Positions 1-11,098 of a DNA stretch of 64,000 nucleotides are shown here, piece after piece. Position 1 is the stretch's first letter; the number at the start of each line of letters is the position of its first letter. The notes under the pieces were generated by a model. It was not told where the DNA came from. It did no database searches and worked only from the letters and a program-made list of their open reading frames with translations. This DNA is from Lathyrus oleraceus. Lineage: Eukaryota; Streptophyta; Magnoliopsida; Fabales; Fabaceae. The position numbers were made by a program, and so were the translations under genes. The stretch is from positions 358,304,377 through 358,368,376 of the forward strand of contig NC_066583.1 in assembly GCF_024323335.1 (NCBI RefSeq). Direction: 5' to 3'.

Positions 1-270
1 CATATTGGTCACCCTCATTTTTCATTAAAGAAGTGTATGTTTTCATCCCTATTTTCAAAAAAAATTGTTGAGTATTTTAAATGTGATATTTATCAGATTT
101 TTAAACTTAACTAGACTATTTTCCTTCGAGTCTTACTAAAAGTGTTGAAGCATTTTATCTTTTTTGTTCATGTGTTTGGGCACCTACCTTTCTTTCTAAC
201 ATTTACGGTACATAATGGTTTGTTTCTTTTATTGACGATTGTTCTCGTTTAACTTATGTGGTTCTATATG
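1..270 (+). pseudogene. Ty1/copia GAG-pre-integrase/integrase remnant
   Basis: With stops and shifts ignored, the plus strand reads as the start of a copia integrase: a LGHPHFSL-like pre-integrase motif near base 5, a run like LFSKKIVEYFKCD, then FVHVFGH (the usual HSDVWGP region) and HNGLFLLLTIVLV (the usual FVTFIDDCSR region). It has no continuous frame and is cut by the window start. It is a decayed copia fragment; lineage cannot be told. The similarity breaks off near 270 where LTR-like sequence begins. Confidence 0.6.
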
Positions 271-271
271 T

Positions 272-1785
272 TGTACATATACACTTCATTTTGATGATGC
301 CAAAATGAATTAAAGACAATTCATAAACATCACCAATAAAAGAAAAAATTGTGTAACAAATAAAAAATCAAGAAGGTTTCTTGTGATCTGTGATAAGATA
401 ATCAAAAGCTAAAGAACTTCACCAAGAAACAAAGCAAATTGATCTAAGCTCGCAATTGATTCTTGCTCTGTCTATTTCTTTATATTTTATAGGATCATAT
501 GTAATATTAAGTGCAAATATCTCAATGTGCTAAGATAAATTCACACTCACGCACATGTAGATCTATGTGTTTCCAAATATGAACCTGATGAACCTGATGT
601 TGACAACCTTTTTAATATTTTGATGGCGACAACACCGATGATTGTTAAAGTCGATGGCAATAACCTTCCAAATCTCTGATGACAATGACCAAACTTGAAG
701 ACATTATAAGCCTCACAAAGTAAGAGACTAAATATTCATTTGAAGTACTTGTATGATTGATGTATTTGGAAAATAATCTTGAAAACCTCAAAGTTGTGAA
801 AGAGAGGAAGTGTGAAAGTTCACTTGGTCGTGTCTGTCTGAGTGACCAGAGTTTTGTTAAAGTATGAGGGTAACTCCTAAGATACTAAAGCAATACACCC
901 CATCCCCCCCCCCCCCCACACACATACACACAATTAAAATATCTTTTGGACCTATTTTTCAAATATCAAAACTTCCAAAAATGTTTTCAAGTCCGAGCCA
1001 ATTGATTAGGAAGTTGTCAATCTTCTTTTGAAACATTTTTTGAACTACCCAACCGATCGAACCTGAAGCACATCATCTAGAAGAGGGAAAATCAATTATA
1101 TAATTGATTATTATAGTGCCTTAATGACTGTCAACAACTCTCTATCCAAACTTTCCAAAATGGGCCAAGATATTCGATTATTTAGGTCATCCAACATATT
1201 GGACCTTAAGCCAAACGATTGAGCCATTAAAATCTCTCATGAATAATTTCCTTTTTTAGGTTTCTCATCTCCTATATCAAAGATACGTCTTTCCTCCTCA
1301 TTACAAACCATAATTATGAATTTCTTTATTTTTTGGAATTTATCTCTCTCTCTCTAAAATATTTTTTCTTTTCATCTAAGTTGCATTAACGCCTTTGAGT
1401 GAAAAAATACTTGTGAGGAAGAAATTGTATTGGTGTCGTGATGTTGTTATTACTCTCAAGAGTGTGATGCTCTTGAGAAATTGTGGTTGGTTCTTGAGAT
1501 TAAACATTCTTAAATCTACATTTGGTTATAGAACTTAGCCGAGAAAAGATTTGTTTGGTTATTGAGATTAGCATGAAAAAGCCTGTAATTGGTCTGTTAG
1601 ATCAACCTGGGTAAAAAAGTTATTTTTGGCCGGGGATAAACCATTGTAAAATCTCAATATCCGCTTGTACTGAAGGTTTGTGAGCATAACTTGTAAAAAC
1701 TCAAATAGTAAAAATCTCAAGAATATCTCTTGGGGACAGGAGTAGGCCAACGTTAAACTGAACATGGACAAATCACTTATGTTAT
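272..1785 (+). repeat. Probable old LTR or LTR-like block
   Basis: From TGTACATATACACTTC onward coding similarity stops and non-coding sequence of LTR character follows, ending in a region with the wording of copia LTR tails (CTGTTAGATCAACCTGGG near 1596, CAATATCCGCTTGTACTG near 1656, TCTCTTGGGGACAGGAGTAG near 1725). It carries a poly-C tract followed by CA-rich sequence (904-934) and a short CT repeat (about 1344-1356). No second LTR or target duplication was found, so the limits and the family (Angela-like copia is a guess) are uncertain. Confidence 0.35.
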
Positions 1786-1950
1786 ATGTTTAAAATGAAT
1801 AATATATTTCAAGTATGTTAAAATTATAAGCATTATTCTCTTTATATAAGACTATTCTAATCTAATGGACTCAACTAATGGACTAAAAGCCCGAATATAA
1901 ATTATTATTAACATCAGTAAGATTAACTTATTTACAACACTGCCCCTCAA
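1775..1950 (-). repeat. 3' LTR start and polypurine tract of a minus-strand copia
   Basis: Read on the minus strand, a purine tract (TTGAGGGGCAG, 1940-1950) is followed at 1939 by TGTTGTAAATAAG, the usual junction between a copia internal region and its 3' LTR. The LTR body runs leftward to an unclear end near 1775. The tract sits directly downstream of the RT/RNase H remnant on the same strand, which supports the assignment. Confidence 0.55.
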
Positions 1951-2960
1951 GCTGGTCAATAAATATCTATCATTCCCAACTTGGAAACAATATTTTCAAA
2001 GTTATTGTCTTTCAGCCCCTTAGTTAGAAAATATTCAACATGGTCTTAAGAAGAAACATATGGAATGAAAATAAGACCACTATCTAACTTTTCTTTGATG
2101 AAGTGTCTGTCAACTTTAATATGTTTGGTTCTATCATGCTTAACTGGATTATTGGGCTATGCTAATATCAGATTTATTATCACAATAAAGTCCCATTGGT
2201 TCATCACTTTTTATATTCAAATCTTCTAATATCACTTTTAGCCAAAGTAGTTCACATATCCCTTGTGACATTGCTCTAAATACTGCTTCAACACTAGATC
2301 TAGATACAACATTTTATTTTTGACTCTTCAAAGTCACAAGATTCCCACCCAGGAAAGTAAAATATCATGTAGTTCATCTTCTATCCGCAACTGACCCTAC
2401 ATAGTCAACATCAATATATGCTTCAAAACTCACACTTCCATTTTGTTCAAACAAAATTCCTCTACCTAGAGTTCCTTTTAAATATTGCACAATTTGGAGC
2501 ACAACTTGTAAATGAATCTCCTTTGGTTGGTGCATGAATTGGGTGACTAAGATTACGACAAAAGAAACATATGGTATAATATGTGATAGGTATATAAGTT
2601 TTTCAACTAATCTTTGATACATTTTCTTATCAACCAAAATATTTTCGTATGTGTTCCACAACTTTAAACTTGGATCAATTGGTGTACTTGCAGGCTTGCA
2701 TTGTGTCTTACCCGTCTCTTGTAGAAGATTAATGATGTGTTTTTTTTAGATATGAAAATTCCTTTTTTAGAGTGGGCAACTTTAATTTCCAAAAAGTACT
2801 TAAATTTTCCCAAGGTCTTAATCTCAAATTCCTTAGCTATGTGTTCGCCTAACAATTGTTGCTCCTTGTCATCATCACCTGTTACTATAATGTCATCCAC
2901 ATATACTAATAAAACTGTTACTCCCCTTGTCTCAGAATGTTTGATAAATAGAGTATGATC
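1951..2960 (-). pseudogene. Ty1/copia reverse transcriptase-RNase H remnant
   Basis: Minus-strand fragments in order: YVDDIIVTGDD, the RT catalytic motif (about 2890), followed by FEIKTLGKFKYFLEIKV and ISKK; then an RNase H-leading segment with LIYLSHIIPYVSF, FMHQPKE and VQYLKGTLGRGILF (2374-2661); then SSVEAVFRAM...ELLWLK and YCDNKSDISIA (about 2080-2330). These are the copia RT thumb and RNase H in the normal order, but split between frames with stops. Upstream to about 3130 may be more of the same element, decayed beyond recognition. Non-functional. Confidence 0.8.
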
Positions 2961-3324
2961 TTATTGAATTTTTTTAAAGCCTAACTTTGGTAAATCTTCC
3001 CTCCAAGTATAAATATCATACACCTGTACTTTTTGACCAATACAATATCAATTATAGCGTGACAGAGAAAAAGTAAATTTGCCCTGCTCCAAAAATAACT
3101 TGAATCTCTTTAACCGAAGGTAAGTACTGAAAATGACTGTCCTATTAGTGATTCTTAGATTTCTAATACTTGTGATATTGATCATAATGATTTTACCAAG
3201 TATAAATATCATATTTCTCAATATGTCTCGTTTTTAATTATTTATAAGCAGTACCAAATTTTATTATAACTATTGATTATGTGATAATCTCATCGTTTCT
3301 TGAAGAAACATTTAAATATAAAAA

Positions 3325-5070
3325 TTGTGCCCAAACTATGAGTGATTAAATGAAAGCTCTTGATAAAAATTGTACATGGGAAATTGTTGAGAAGCAAGGA
3401 GGCTATAATCCAATTGATATAGATGGGTATATACTATAAATCACAAATCAAATGTTATGCTTGATAGTTACAAGGCAAGACTAGTGATAAAAGGTTATAG
3501 TTTGACGTATGTCATTTATTATGAGGATACATTTGCTCTAGTAGCAAAGATAAATACTTTTTAAATTTTACTATCTCTTGTTGGTTATTTTTTATGGGAG
3601 TTATAACATTTCAATGTTTAAAAATCTGTTTTTGCATGGAAACATAGAGGAAGAAGCATATATGGATATTCCATCCGATTTTAGTTTCACGGGTGGAGCC
3701 AACGTGGTGTTTTGATTGAATAAGGCATTATATGGAATAATGAAGTCCCCTCGAACATGGTTTGGAAGATTTACAAAGACAATGTTGCATTTGGGCTATG
3801 AGTAAAGTCAAAGAGATTACACTTTGTTATTAAAACATACACAAGGAGGAAAACAAATTGCACTTCTTGTCTATGTTGATGATATTATTGTTACATGAGA
3901 TGATTTGATTGAGCAACTAATACTTAAAAATAAAATATCAACATAGTTTGAAATTAATGACCTTGGAGAACTCAAATACTTAATGAAGGCAACTCATTCA
4001 AATAAAAGAACTTTTATCTCTTTGAGTAAATATGCAGTTAATCTTTTACAAGAAATAGGAAAACTTGAATGTAAACCTACAAGTTTTCCATTGGAAAAAA
4101 TTATAAGATTAGCTAGGAGGAGGAAAGTAACAAAGTTGACAAGGGTCAATATAAGATGTTAATGAGAAAGTTGATTTACTACACACTTGGCCTAATTCGA
4201 CATATGCAATCAGTGGGGTGAGTCAATTCATGCATGATCTGAGAGTGAGACACTTGTAGGTTGTAGATCATGTTTTACAATATCTCAGAGCCGCTATAGG
4301 AATATGACTCTTGTTTAAAATATGTGGAATTATAACTACGAAGTCTTACATTGATGCTGATTTTGGAGGTTGATTGACTGATAAAAGATCTACTTTAGGT
4401 TATTGTGCATTCTTGTTTGGAAACTTTATTGTTTGAAGGAGTATAAAGAAAAGTGTAGTTGTTTGATGGAGTGTTGAAGCATAGTTATGTAATTAGGAAT
4501 TTGTGAACTATAATGAATGAAATAAGTGCTATAAGATTTGAATATACAGTGTGAAAGTCGTATGAAGTTGTTTTGTGATAGTAAATGCAAACCTACACGT
4601 TTCCCATTGAATGAAATTGTAAGATGAGTTATGAGGAGGAAAGTAACAAAGTTGACAAGGGTCAATATAAGAGGTTTGTGGGAAAGTTGATTTACTTAGC
4701 ACACACTAGGCCTAATTCGACATATGCAATCAGTACGGTGAGTCAACTCATGCATGATCCAAGAGTGAGACACTTGCAGGTTGTAGATCGTGTTTTATAA
4801 TATCTTAGAGACACTATAGGGAGATGACTCTTGTTTAAAATATATGGAATGATAGCTATGAAGTCTTACACTAATGCTGATTTTGGAGGTTGATCGATCG
4901 ATAAAAGATCTACTTTAGGTTATTGTACATTGTTATGTGGAAACTTTATTGTTTGAAGGAGTAAGAAACAAAATGCAGTTGCTCGATAGAGTGCTGAAAC
5001 AAAGTTATGAAATTAGGAATTTGTAAATTATAATGACTGAAATAACTGCTATCAAATTTGAATATCATAT
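3325..5070 (+). pseudogene. Ty1/copia RT-RNase H remnant with internal tandem duplication
   Basis: Plus-strand frames give the copia RT in order: a KALDKNCTWEIVEK-like start (about 3350), YMDIPSDF (about 3660), LNKALYGIMKSPRTWFGRF (about 3715), LLVYVDDIIVT (about 3865) and LGELKYLMKATHS (about 3962), then RNase H pieces. There are many stops. The terminal part is present twice in tandem: about 4071-4546 and 4587-5065, offset 516 bp. It lies in opposite orientation to the copia remnant at 1951-2960, so these are two different insertions. Confidence 0.75.
4071..5065 (+). repeat. Two-copy tandem duplication (offset 516 bp)
   Basis: The segment beginning AAACCTACAAGTTTTCCATT (about 4073) recurs as AAACCTACACGTTTCCCATT (about 4589), and similarity continues through AAAGTAACAAAGTTGACAAGG, CATATGCAATCAGT and AAAAGATCTACTTTAGGTTA to a shared tail near 4546/5065. 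The copies have diverged by scattered substitutions, so the duplication is old and was inside an already non-coding copia fragment. Confidence 0.8.
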
Positions 5071-5224
5071 TCTGACTTATGAAGGAGAGCCATTTTTTTT
5101 TTAAATTTGAAATAAAATAATTAATTATGTGAATGAGATAAAATTGTGAGATCAAAATTTTAATTAAGTCAAAATAATTTCACTCTAAAGTTAATCATCC
5201 TAAATTGAAAAGAAAAAGACAAAC

Positions 5225-5255
<31 letters not shown>

Positions 5256-5256
5256 G
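5225..5256. repeat. (AAT)n microsatellite
   Basis: Ten or so uninterrupted AAT units. The surrounding 5,070-5,560 is AT-rich and shows no gene or recognisable element. Confidence 0.9.
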
Positions 5257-5612
5257 CTTTTATTAAATAATAATTATTTATTTATATATTATATAAATGG
5301 TGTTTTATTTAATGTTTAAATAATTTTTTATTATAATGCGAACACTAAATTGTGTTAGTAAATAGTATTAAATAAGTCAAGATAATTTAATCTATATTTA
5401 ACTGTTTCACTTTTATTTCTTTAACATTTTTTTTAATTTACTTTTAAAGTATAATTTTAAATTTATTAAAATAAAACGAAAAGATTGTTATGGAATTGTT
5501 TTATATTTTTATAGTTTTTAGTTGAATGTAATTAAATATTTATTAGGCCCAAAGCCAAATTTCATAAAAGCCCAGCAAAGTTGGCAAAATAATTGACAGA
5601 AAAATGAGAAAA

Positions 5613-5696
5613 TGTCAGAAGTGGGATTTGAACCCACGCTCTCTCACGAGAACCAGAACTTGAGTCTGGCGCCTTAGACCACTCGGCCATCCTGAC
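5613..5696 (-). tRNA. tRNA-Leu(CAA)
   Basis: The minus strand folds as a class II (long variable arm) tRNA of 84 nt including discriminator A. The acceptor stem GTCAGGA pairs with TTCTGAC (one G.T pair). The A-box region reads TGGCCGAGTGG and the D-arm is followed by AAGGCGCCAGA. The anticodon arm is CCAGA-CTCAAGT-TCTGG, giving anticodon CAA at 5660-5662 and leucine identity. The variable arm pairs around TTCTCGTGAGAGA, and the T-arm GTGGGTTCAAATCCCAC contains a perfect B box (GGTTCAAATCC). There is no intron. The internal Pol III promoter and structure look intact, so it is probably a working nuclear gene. Confidence 0.95.
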
Positions 5697-5739
5697 TTGT
5701 TGATTTTGTTTTCCTGATAATGAGTATATAAAAAATAGA

Positions 5740-5918
5740 ATGTGTAGCACAACTGCTCTATTCTTCTGCAGGGTTATGAAAGTAATTTAAATTTTATTTA
5801 TCCAAAAGTTTATTATTTTCAAAAATCACGTCTCTTCAATACTAAAACAAAACAATAGTTATTAGAAGAGTTTAATTTTTTTTATGAGTTCAATCCATTC
5901 AATGCAAATGGTTTGATT
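5740..5918. repeat. Distal part of duplicated block, copy 1
   Basis: This stretch (GTTTATTATTTTCAAAAATCA... to AATGGTTTGATTCATATAG) matches 29,715-29,865 (GTTTATTATTTTCAGAAATCA... to AATGGTTTGACTAGTAC). It is the outermost recognisable part of the duplication that also carries the two BMT5-like copies. In copy 2 it continues within about 20 bp into TTATTCTTAGACATGATTTAG; in copy 1 the equivalent (TTATTCTTAGGCATGGCTTAG) lies 2.5 kb away, after an insertion. Confidence 0.65.
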
Positions 5919-6359
5919 CATATAGAAAAAAACGGATGGATTCAAATTGGTTGCATTCTAAAAATAAATAACAAAAACTGTATTTGTTCTTTTTAACATG
6001 CTGATTTTGTTAAATTTTTTCCCCACCTCTATATCTATTTATAAATATTTGATGAAAATTTAAAAATATTCTTAAAGTTCGGAGATATATTTTCCGGCAT
6101 ATCAATTTTTCATAAAATTGAACACAAAAGTATGAGCCACCTCTATTATATTTAATTTTGAATTGCATCTCAGAATGTGTATTTGATATATTTCGAAGAT
6201 ACATATCCGAAAATGACACTGATATTTCAAAATAGAAATAAAGACAGTATGTGTAAGATCTAGAACCTACAACGACTTGACATTAAATTAAGACACTCAA
6301 TAATATTACATAGTTAGTTGTTAACATAAATTTAACATTACATATCGTTATAAACGGGT

Positions 6360-6690
6360 AGTTGTGGACGTTGCAACATATTGATAATATCTTCGACGAA
6401 TCATGCAATCTCCGCATCCACTTCAATAAGATAATTTTTTGTATAATGGTGAAAAGTACTCCACATAACCTTTAAATCTTCATCTGTCTTCAGTTTAAAG
6501 TTGGTGAACTGTATCTTCCATTCGTTCTCAAACGAGGGTGAACGATACTCGGCTTGACAACTCTTCGATTTTTTGGATATCGCAGGTGAGTATTCAGTTT
6601 GGATATCAGATCGTCGAGACGTGTGTCTTCGATGACACTAAATTGAACTGGCGACTTCATGTCATTGAAATACACAAATGCAAGGTAGGG
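6360..6690 (-). pseudogene. MULE-associated ORF fragment, related to 28,830-29,140
   Basis: The minus strand encodes FNDMKSPVQFSVIEDTRLDD, LISKLNTHLRYPKNRRVV and, after a short interval, KLKTDEDLKVMWSTFHHYT, LIEVDAEIA and FVEDIINMLQRPQ. The fragment at 28,830-29,140 encodes the corresponding FNRVVPFVEFQLPDG, LNKLL, LIELDAKISRFVNDVIKMPK in the same order. The pattern (hydrophobic start, DTRLDDL, then a TDEDVKVMW-like motif) resembles the N-terminus of plant MuDR-family transposase proteins. A stop follows IEVDAEIA, so this is a broken copy. The family assignment is moderate; the homology between the two segments is clear. Confidence 0.5.
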
Positions 6691-7059
6691 ATATGCATTT
6701 ATTATTTGATTTTGGTGTGTTTTATAGAAAATATGGGACGAGAGACACCCTATTTATACAAATTTTGGATCACTTTGAAGCTTAGAAGCCTTATCATGTC
6801 ATATGACACTTTTTGGAGATGCATGTCTGGATACACCCTAATTTGTTTTACGAAAAAGAAAATTTACGGATATGTACATCCGTAAAGTGCCATATTGTGT
6901 TTTTGAAATTTAACACAGGGTGTATCCGAATATGCATATTCAAAATCACCTTTGAACCAGAAACATACCAAAAATTATGTAAACATAAACATAATATGTA
7001 AACCATAAAATTTGTAAACATAAACAGTCGACATTTACACCATCATCGTTGAATATCAA

Positions 7060-7900
7060 TTACAATCTAAAATGTATCAAAAAAATGAATCACCTCCTAA
7101 ATCTACTACTGATTCCTCCTTCGACTTTTTCTTATTTGATTATCTTTCAAGCTCGCTTAATTTGGTGAACTCTTTCATCCTTTTCAAAAAGTGATCCGAC
7201 GAAGTTTCCGACTCTTTTGTGGAATGTGTCGTCCACTCTAATGATGTACTTGGTATAAGACATCTCAGTTTCAAATAAACCTTAACAAAATGTAGCAATT
7301 TTGAAAGTCACCAAAAACACATGATGCGTCCGGATGGATCTTGAGGCGGGCCCCTCCGAAGTGAAAAACATGTCTCCGAGAAACCATATCTTGTCAGATC
7401 GATACACCCTGTTATATTCACTTTCTATAAAATGACCAATTTTAGGGAATGACACCCATTTTGAATTAGGTACGAGACCGCTAACATAAGAAATAAGAGC
7501 ATCGAGAATTACATCAGAATGTTTTTTCCGTATAGCGATGTGTAGAATTTCCTATGCACTGTCATCTTGTGTCGGTTTGACCTTTTTAGAGGCACCTTTG
7601 ATTTTAACTAGTTTCAAAGGAAGTTTTAAATATGTGGTTTCTGGATAGACAATCTTCCTCAGGTGCTCTTTGATGTGCAATTTTACGGTATCATCTGCTT
7701 TAGAAAATCTATATTGGATTATTTCTCACTCGGTCATGATATCAATTTCATGGTGTCATCTAAAAGCTTCAAAAGTTATTGCATTTCGGATCTTGGACCT
7801 CTTATCTCCATGTTGTTTTGATAACACGCATTGTATACCTGTTTGATATTTGAAACACTTTCAGGTCTTTTCCGTTTCAAATCTGCAAGTATATTTTTCA
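7060..7900 (-). pseudogene. Unrecognised decayed coding segment
   Basis: Minus-strand reading frames contain plausible protein sequence: KLHIKEHLRKIVYPETTYLK and LPLKLVKIKGASKKVKPTQ (about 7560-7690), then VILDALISYVSGLVPNSKWV and FPKIGHFIESEYNRVYRSDK (about 7395-7530), and FVGSLFEKDERV (about 7190). At least one stop interrupts it. The lysine-rich LVKIKGASKK part is reminiscent of the tail of plant MULE transposases, but I cannot assign it. It is on the same strand as the MULE-like fragment at 6,360-6,690 and probably belongs to the same insertion. Confidence 0.35.
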
Positions 7901-10417
7901 GCGCCACCCTGATTAAAGACATGTCCGAAACAATTTCCTTCTCCTCCGATTTAAGGCGACATACGAGGGATGACCGACTAGCTCGATTTGCAAGACATGC
8001 TTATGTATACCAGAAACCACATTAAATTTTCATGTATCGTTCACCTTACAGTATCCGCGCAATTTAAATAGACACTCATATTTTCTCGATCCGGTGTCAT
8101 TACATTTCAACTTCCGAATCGATGGAATGTACATGCCACTTCTATCGTTTCTGATAGTTGCAAAACTTCAATAATTGTTAGGGTGAAGAAGTGTAACATC
8201 AATAATCACTATTGTTGTTACATTAGAAGTTTAGGGTTTCTCAGTATTCTTATAACTAAGATAATCATAATTTAAGTGTAAGTGAAGAAGACATCAAATA
8301 TAAATTGAATTTTGAGACACTAATTTTTGTTGTTGTTGTAAAATCAATCTTGATTTGATAATTGTTTCAATCGTGAAGATCGAAAATACTATAAATTTCT
8401 CCGTACAAAAAACCTCCTTAATCATCCTATAAGAAAGTTGAGACGAAATAATTCACCTTATTCTTAGGCATGGCTTAGATTCAATTCAAAAAGTTAAGAT
8501 TCAGTATGACTTATATATATGATCTATAAGTAGCACAAAGGAAATAAGAAAATAAAACTCATCTTATAGCATGCTATGGCATCCTGCAAAAGATCAACAT
8601 AAACTAAATGTTGATTACAAAATTACCAGTTTCACAACTCCATCTAGCTATAGTAGTTAACAAGATATCATCCTTCAATGTAGCATGAACACACTCATTG
8701 CATAATATAGATTTCTCTACTAAAATCTCTCCTAAGCACTTCAGCATTGTACGCTCCAAGTCATGCCTTGCTATATCATAACAATCACTTGACCTCTGAG
8801 CATTTCGATAAAGTTCTTCTTGCAAATATGTTGAGCTTCTTTCTAATACTTGTTGATATTGGTGGTAGCCATCATTTCTAGCACCAAGTGGCATGGAAGG
8901 AGAAACATCCATTGTTCTTCTATGGTGTTCTGTCAAACAAAGTCTACAATTAGTTGGTATCGGCCAGTTATGTGAAAATTGGTTGTAACTTGACTGCATT
9001 GGTGGTTGTAGCAATCTTTTAATGTCCTGTGTCGTATCGCGAGCATAACGATAATAATCAGCAGAAGAAGCAACTCTTTCATGTATTTCTGTCACGTTGT
9101 TTGTGATTGTATGGTATCCATTTCTCAAGTCAAATTCTGATCTCATTGGTTCATTCCTTTTTGGAAAGAGATTTCTCTGACAATAATGATCGAGACATCT
9201 GTTTTTGGAAAGATACTTGTCTGTGGGTAGTAATCAAGTTGATTCGGTTTTTGAAAAAGAACTGTTTGAGGATGATAGTTGCAATCAACTGGAGCTGGAA
9301 TTCGCTCCATGTTGTTTGAGGATGGTAATTGAGATGAACTGAAGCTGGAAATCGCTCCATGTTCTGAATCTCTTGCTGTCTAGAAACCTCCACATGATTT
9401 CTCCTCAAATGGTCTTTCAAACTTCTAGGATTGTATATAAACTTGAAAGTGCTGCACTTACCGAGAGGAAATGGGTCATCGCATCGAGATCTATGACCTC
9501 TCTTATTGTTATAACCTGGATAAGCTTCTTGCTTGAAATCAGCACACTCGATCATCATCAGAAAGCTTTGCTCGGCGAGCTTCTCTATGTTCCAAGTATC
9601 AAAAGGGGGAGTAGTTTTGTGATTGACATGAACTTCACCATTGATCCTAAACATGTAACTTGCATTCTTGAAGAAACCAAACACAAGATCCACATGCATC
9701 CTAAAAATTCATAAGAAAACACAAATCACATAGTATTGTTAATGAAAGTTTCATTCTAAAAGCCTTAACTATTAAAACATTTTTGAAAACGCAAACTTAC
9801 AATTCTGTAGAAACTCGTGCATAACAAAAACAGGTAGATTTATATTATCATTCACAAACAGATTCATTTCCAGTTATATGCGTTTGTACTCGAGACATTA
9901 TTAGTTAGTCATTAAACTGAATTCTACTAGAAAACTCACTTGATCATCATCAAGTTATCTTCCTTCCCGTGAAAGCCTGCGTGAGGAAAGTTGAAAAAAT
10001 GCAATCAAACCTCCGCATTTTTAAATCCGGATGAAATTTCATTTGTGTTGCATCAACTCCATGTAACAGGTATGCTCCCAGCTTCTGCAATTCATCTAAA
10101 TTTGACTTTGCATTCTTGTACTTCTTGATAACCTCGTTTACATGAACAGAAGAGCATTGATGACAAAACCAAAGCCAAAGCATTTCAATTTTGCAGTTTA
10201 AGGTGGCAAAATTTGATAAACACAAACTGACAAAGCATTTAGTTTTTGAACACCAGTCTATGAATTTCGTAAACAGGTATCATTTTGACTTTCGTATTTT
10301 CAATACAAACAACTATAACAATTATGCATCTTCAAAACTAGATGACATTAGATATGAATAATAATCAAGTAAAACAAGTACTACAAAAAATAAAATAAAA
10401 TAAGCTATCAATCATTA

Positions 10418-10546
10418 GCTAGTCCAGTGGTGATTGACACTGGACTTGGTAGGGAGGACTACGGTTGAATCCCTCGCAATTGCGATCGTAAGGGGTTTGA
10501 ACCACTTGATGCCAGAACTTACCCCTGAATCGGATTTGTCGGTTCA
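10418..10546 (+). mobile_element. SINE-like (tRNA-derived) insertion in intron 1 of the pseudogene
   Basis: An A-box-like TAGTCCAGTGGTG is followed about 40 bp later by a B-box-like GGTTGAATCCC, then GCAATTGCGATCG, TTTGAACCACTTGATGCCAG and ACCCCTGAATCGGAT. This is the architecture of a Pol III-derived plant SINE body as I remember it in legumes. The corresponding intron of the intact copy lacks it. The length is about 130 bp; the 3' end and target duplication are not clear. Confidence 0.5.
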
Positions 10547-10554
10547 GTCACATA

Positions 10555-10625
10555 AACACGATACTGATACTGACACGTAATCACAAATGTCAGTATCGGT
10601 TTCGAACACAGACACACATAACTTT
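10555..10625. repeat. Inverted repeat around GATACTGACAC / TGTCAGTATCGG
   Basis: The segment CGATACTGATACTGACAC, a 9-nt spacer, and TGTCAGTATCGG can fold on itself. Related sequence occurs twice in the same intron of copy 2 (about 32,246-32,345 and 32,548-32,650), each time after an AATAAATNAATTAAA-type AT-rich lead. It is a small dispersed repeat, possibly MITE-like. Only the inverted symmetry and its recurrence are seen. Confidence 0.45.
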
Positions 10626-11098
10626 TTTCAAAGTTGTCGGTGCTACGGCGCACTCCCCGAAATTATCACATTGACTAGTGTCAAACTCAATAGACTCATA
10701 AAACACCAAGTAAACACAAGCATGTAGCACATACCCTTCAAGTTAAAGACATGAATGAATGGTGACACAACATTCAATGATGAAGCATAAACCTAAAATC
10801 TACACAATGATGTTACAAACATGTGGTAAGTAGTATATTAAGGGTTTAGAAGAGAGAATAAACCATATGTGTCGAGAGAAGAAACAACAATGTTTGAAGC
10901 AGAAGCAAAAGCTTTAGCGAGGGAAAGGGAGAATGAGAAATCACCATCACCCACCAAAAGTATTTGATGATCACTACAATAATCTGCGACCCATTTTGAA
11001 AACTCTCTTTCGTCTTCTACTTTTTCTTCTTGTTGATAATACTCAGTAATCCATTGTTTCTTGCAACCCCTTTTCTTTGATTTTCGTGGTCTTTTCAT

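Larger units (their letters stand above)
5919..8450 (-). mobile_element. About 2.5-kb insertion with MULE-like decayed coding sequence
   Basis: Comparing the two duplicated blocks shows that this segment interrupts copy 1 and is absent from copy 2, so it is probably an insertion. On the minus strand it holds a decayed segment related to another one at 28,830-29,140 (see those entries) and a second coding-like stretch at 7,060-7,900. The first resembles N-terminal regions of plant MuDR-type transposases; this rests on memory of the family. I found no convincing terminal inverted repeats or 9-bp target duplication, so the boundaries are approximate. Confidence 0.4.
8451..11098 (-). pseudogene. 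BMT5-like (DUF2431) pseudogene, copy 1
   Basis: This is a second copy of the three-exon gene at 30,505-33,048, about 22 kb away on the same strand. Exon 1 (10,864-11,098) keeps the start and the GDGDFSFS SAM-binding motif and ends at a GT donor. Exon 2 (9,940-10,137) has lost its acceptor (AA where copy 2 has AG) and one base near 10,005, shifting the frame after RRFDCI. Exon 3 (about 8,604-9,700) encodes the WNIEKLAEQ, YPGYNNKRG and PFPLGKCSTFKF motifs but changes frame in its repeat region around 9,150-9,330. Similarity to copy 2 stops exactly at the ATG: upstream sequence including the TATA box is missing. It is therefore a promoterless pseudogene. Confidence 0.85.

Noticed and set aside
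10418..10500. A tRNA gene in the pseudogene intron
   Set aside because: A- and B-box-like motifs are present but no acceptor or anticodon stem can be formed; a SINE remnant fits better.
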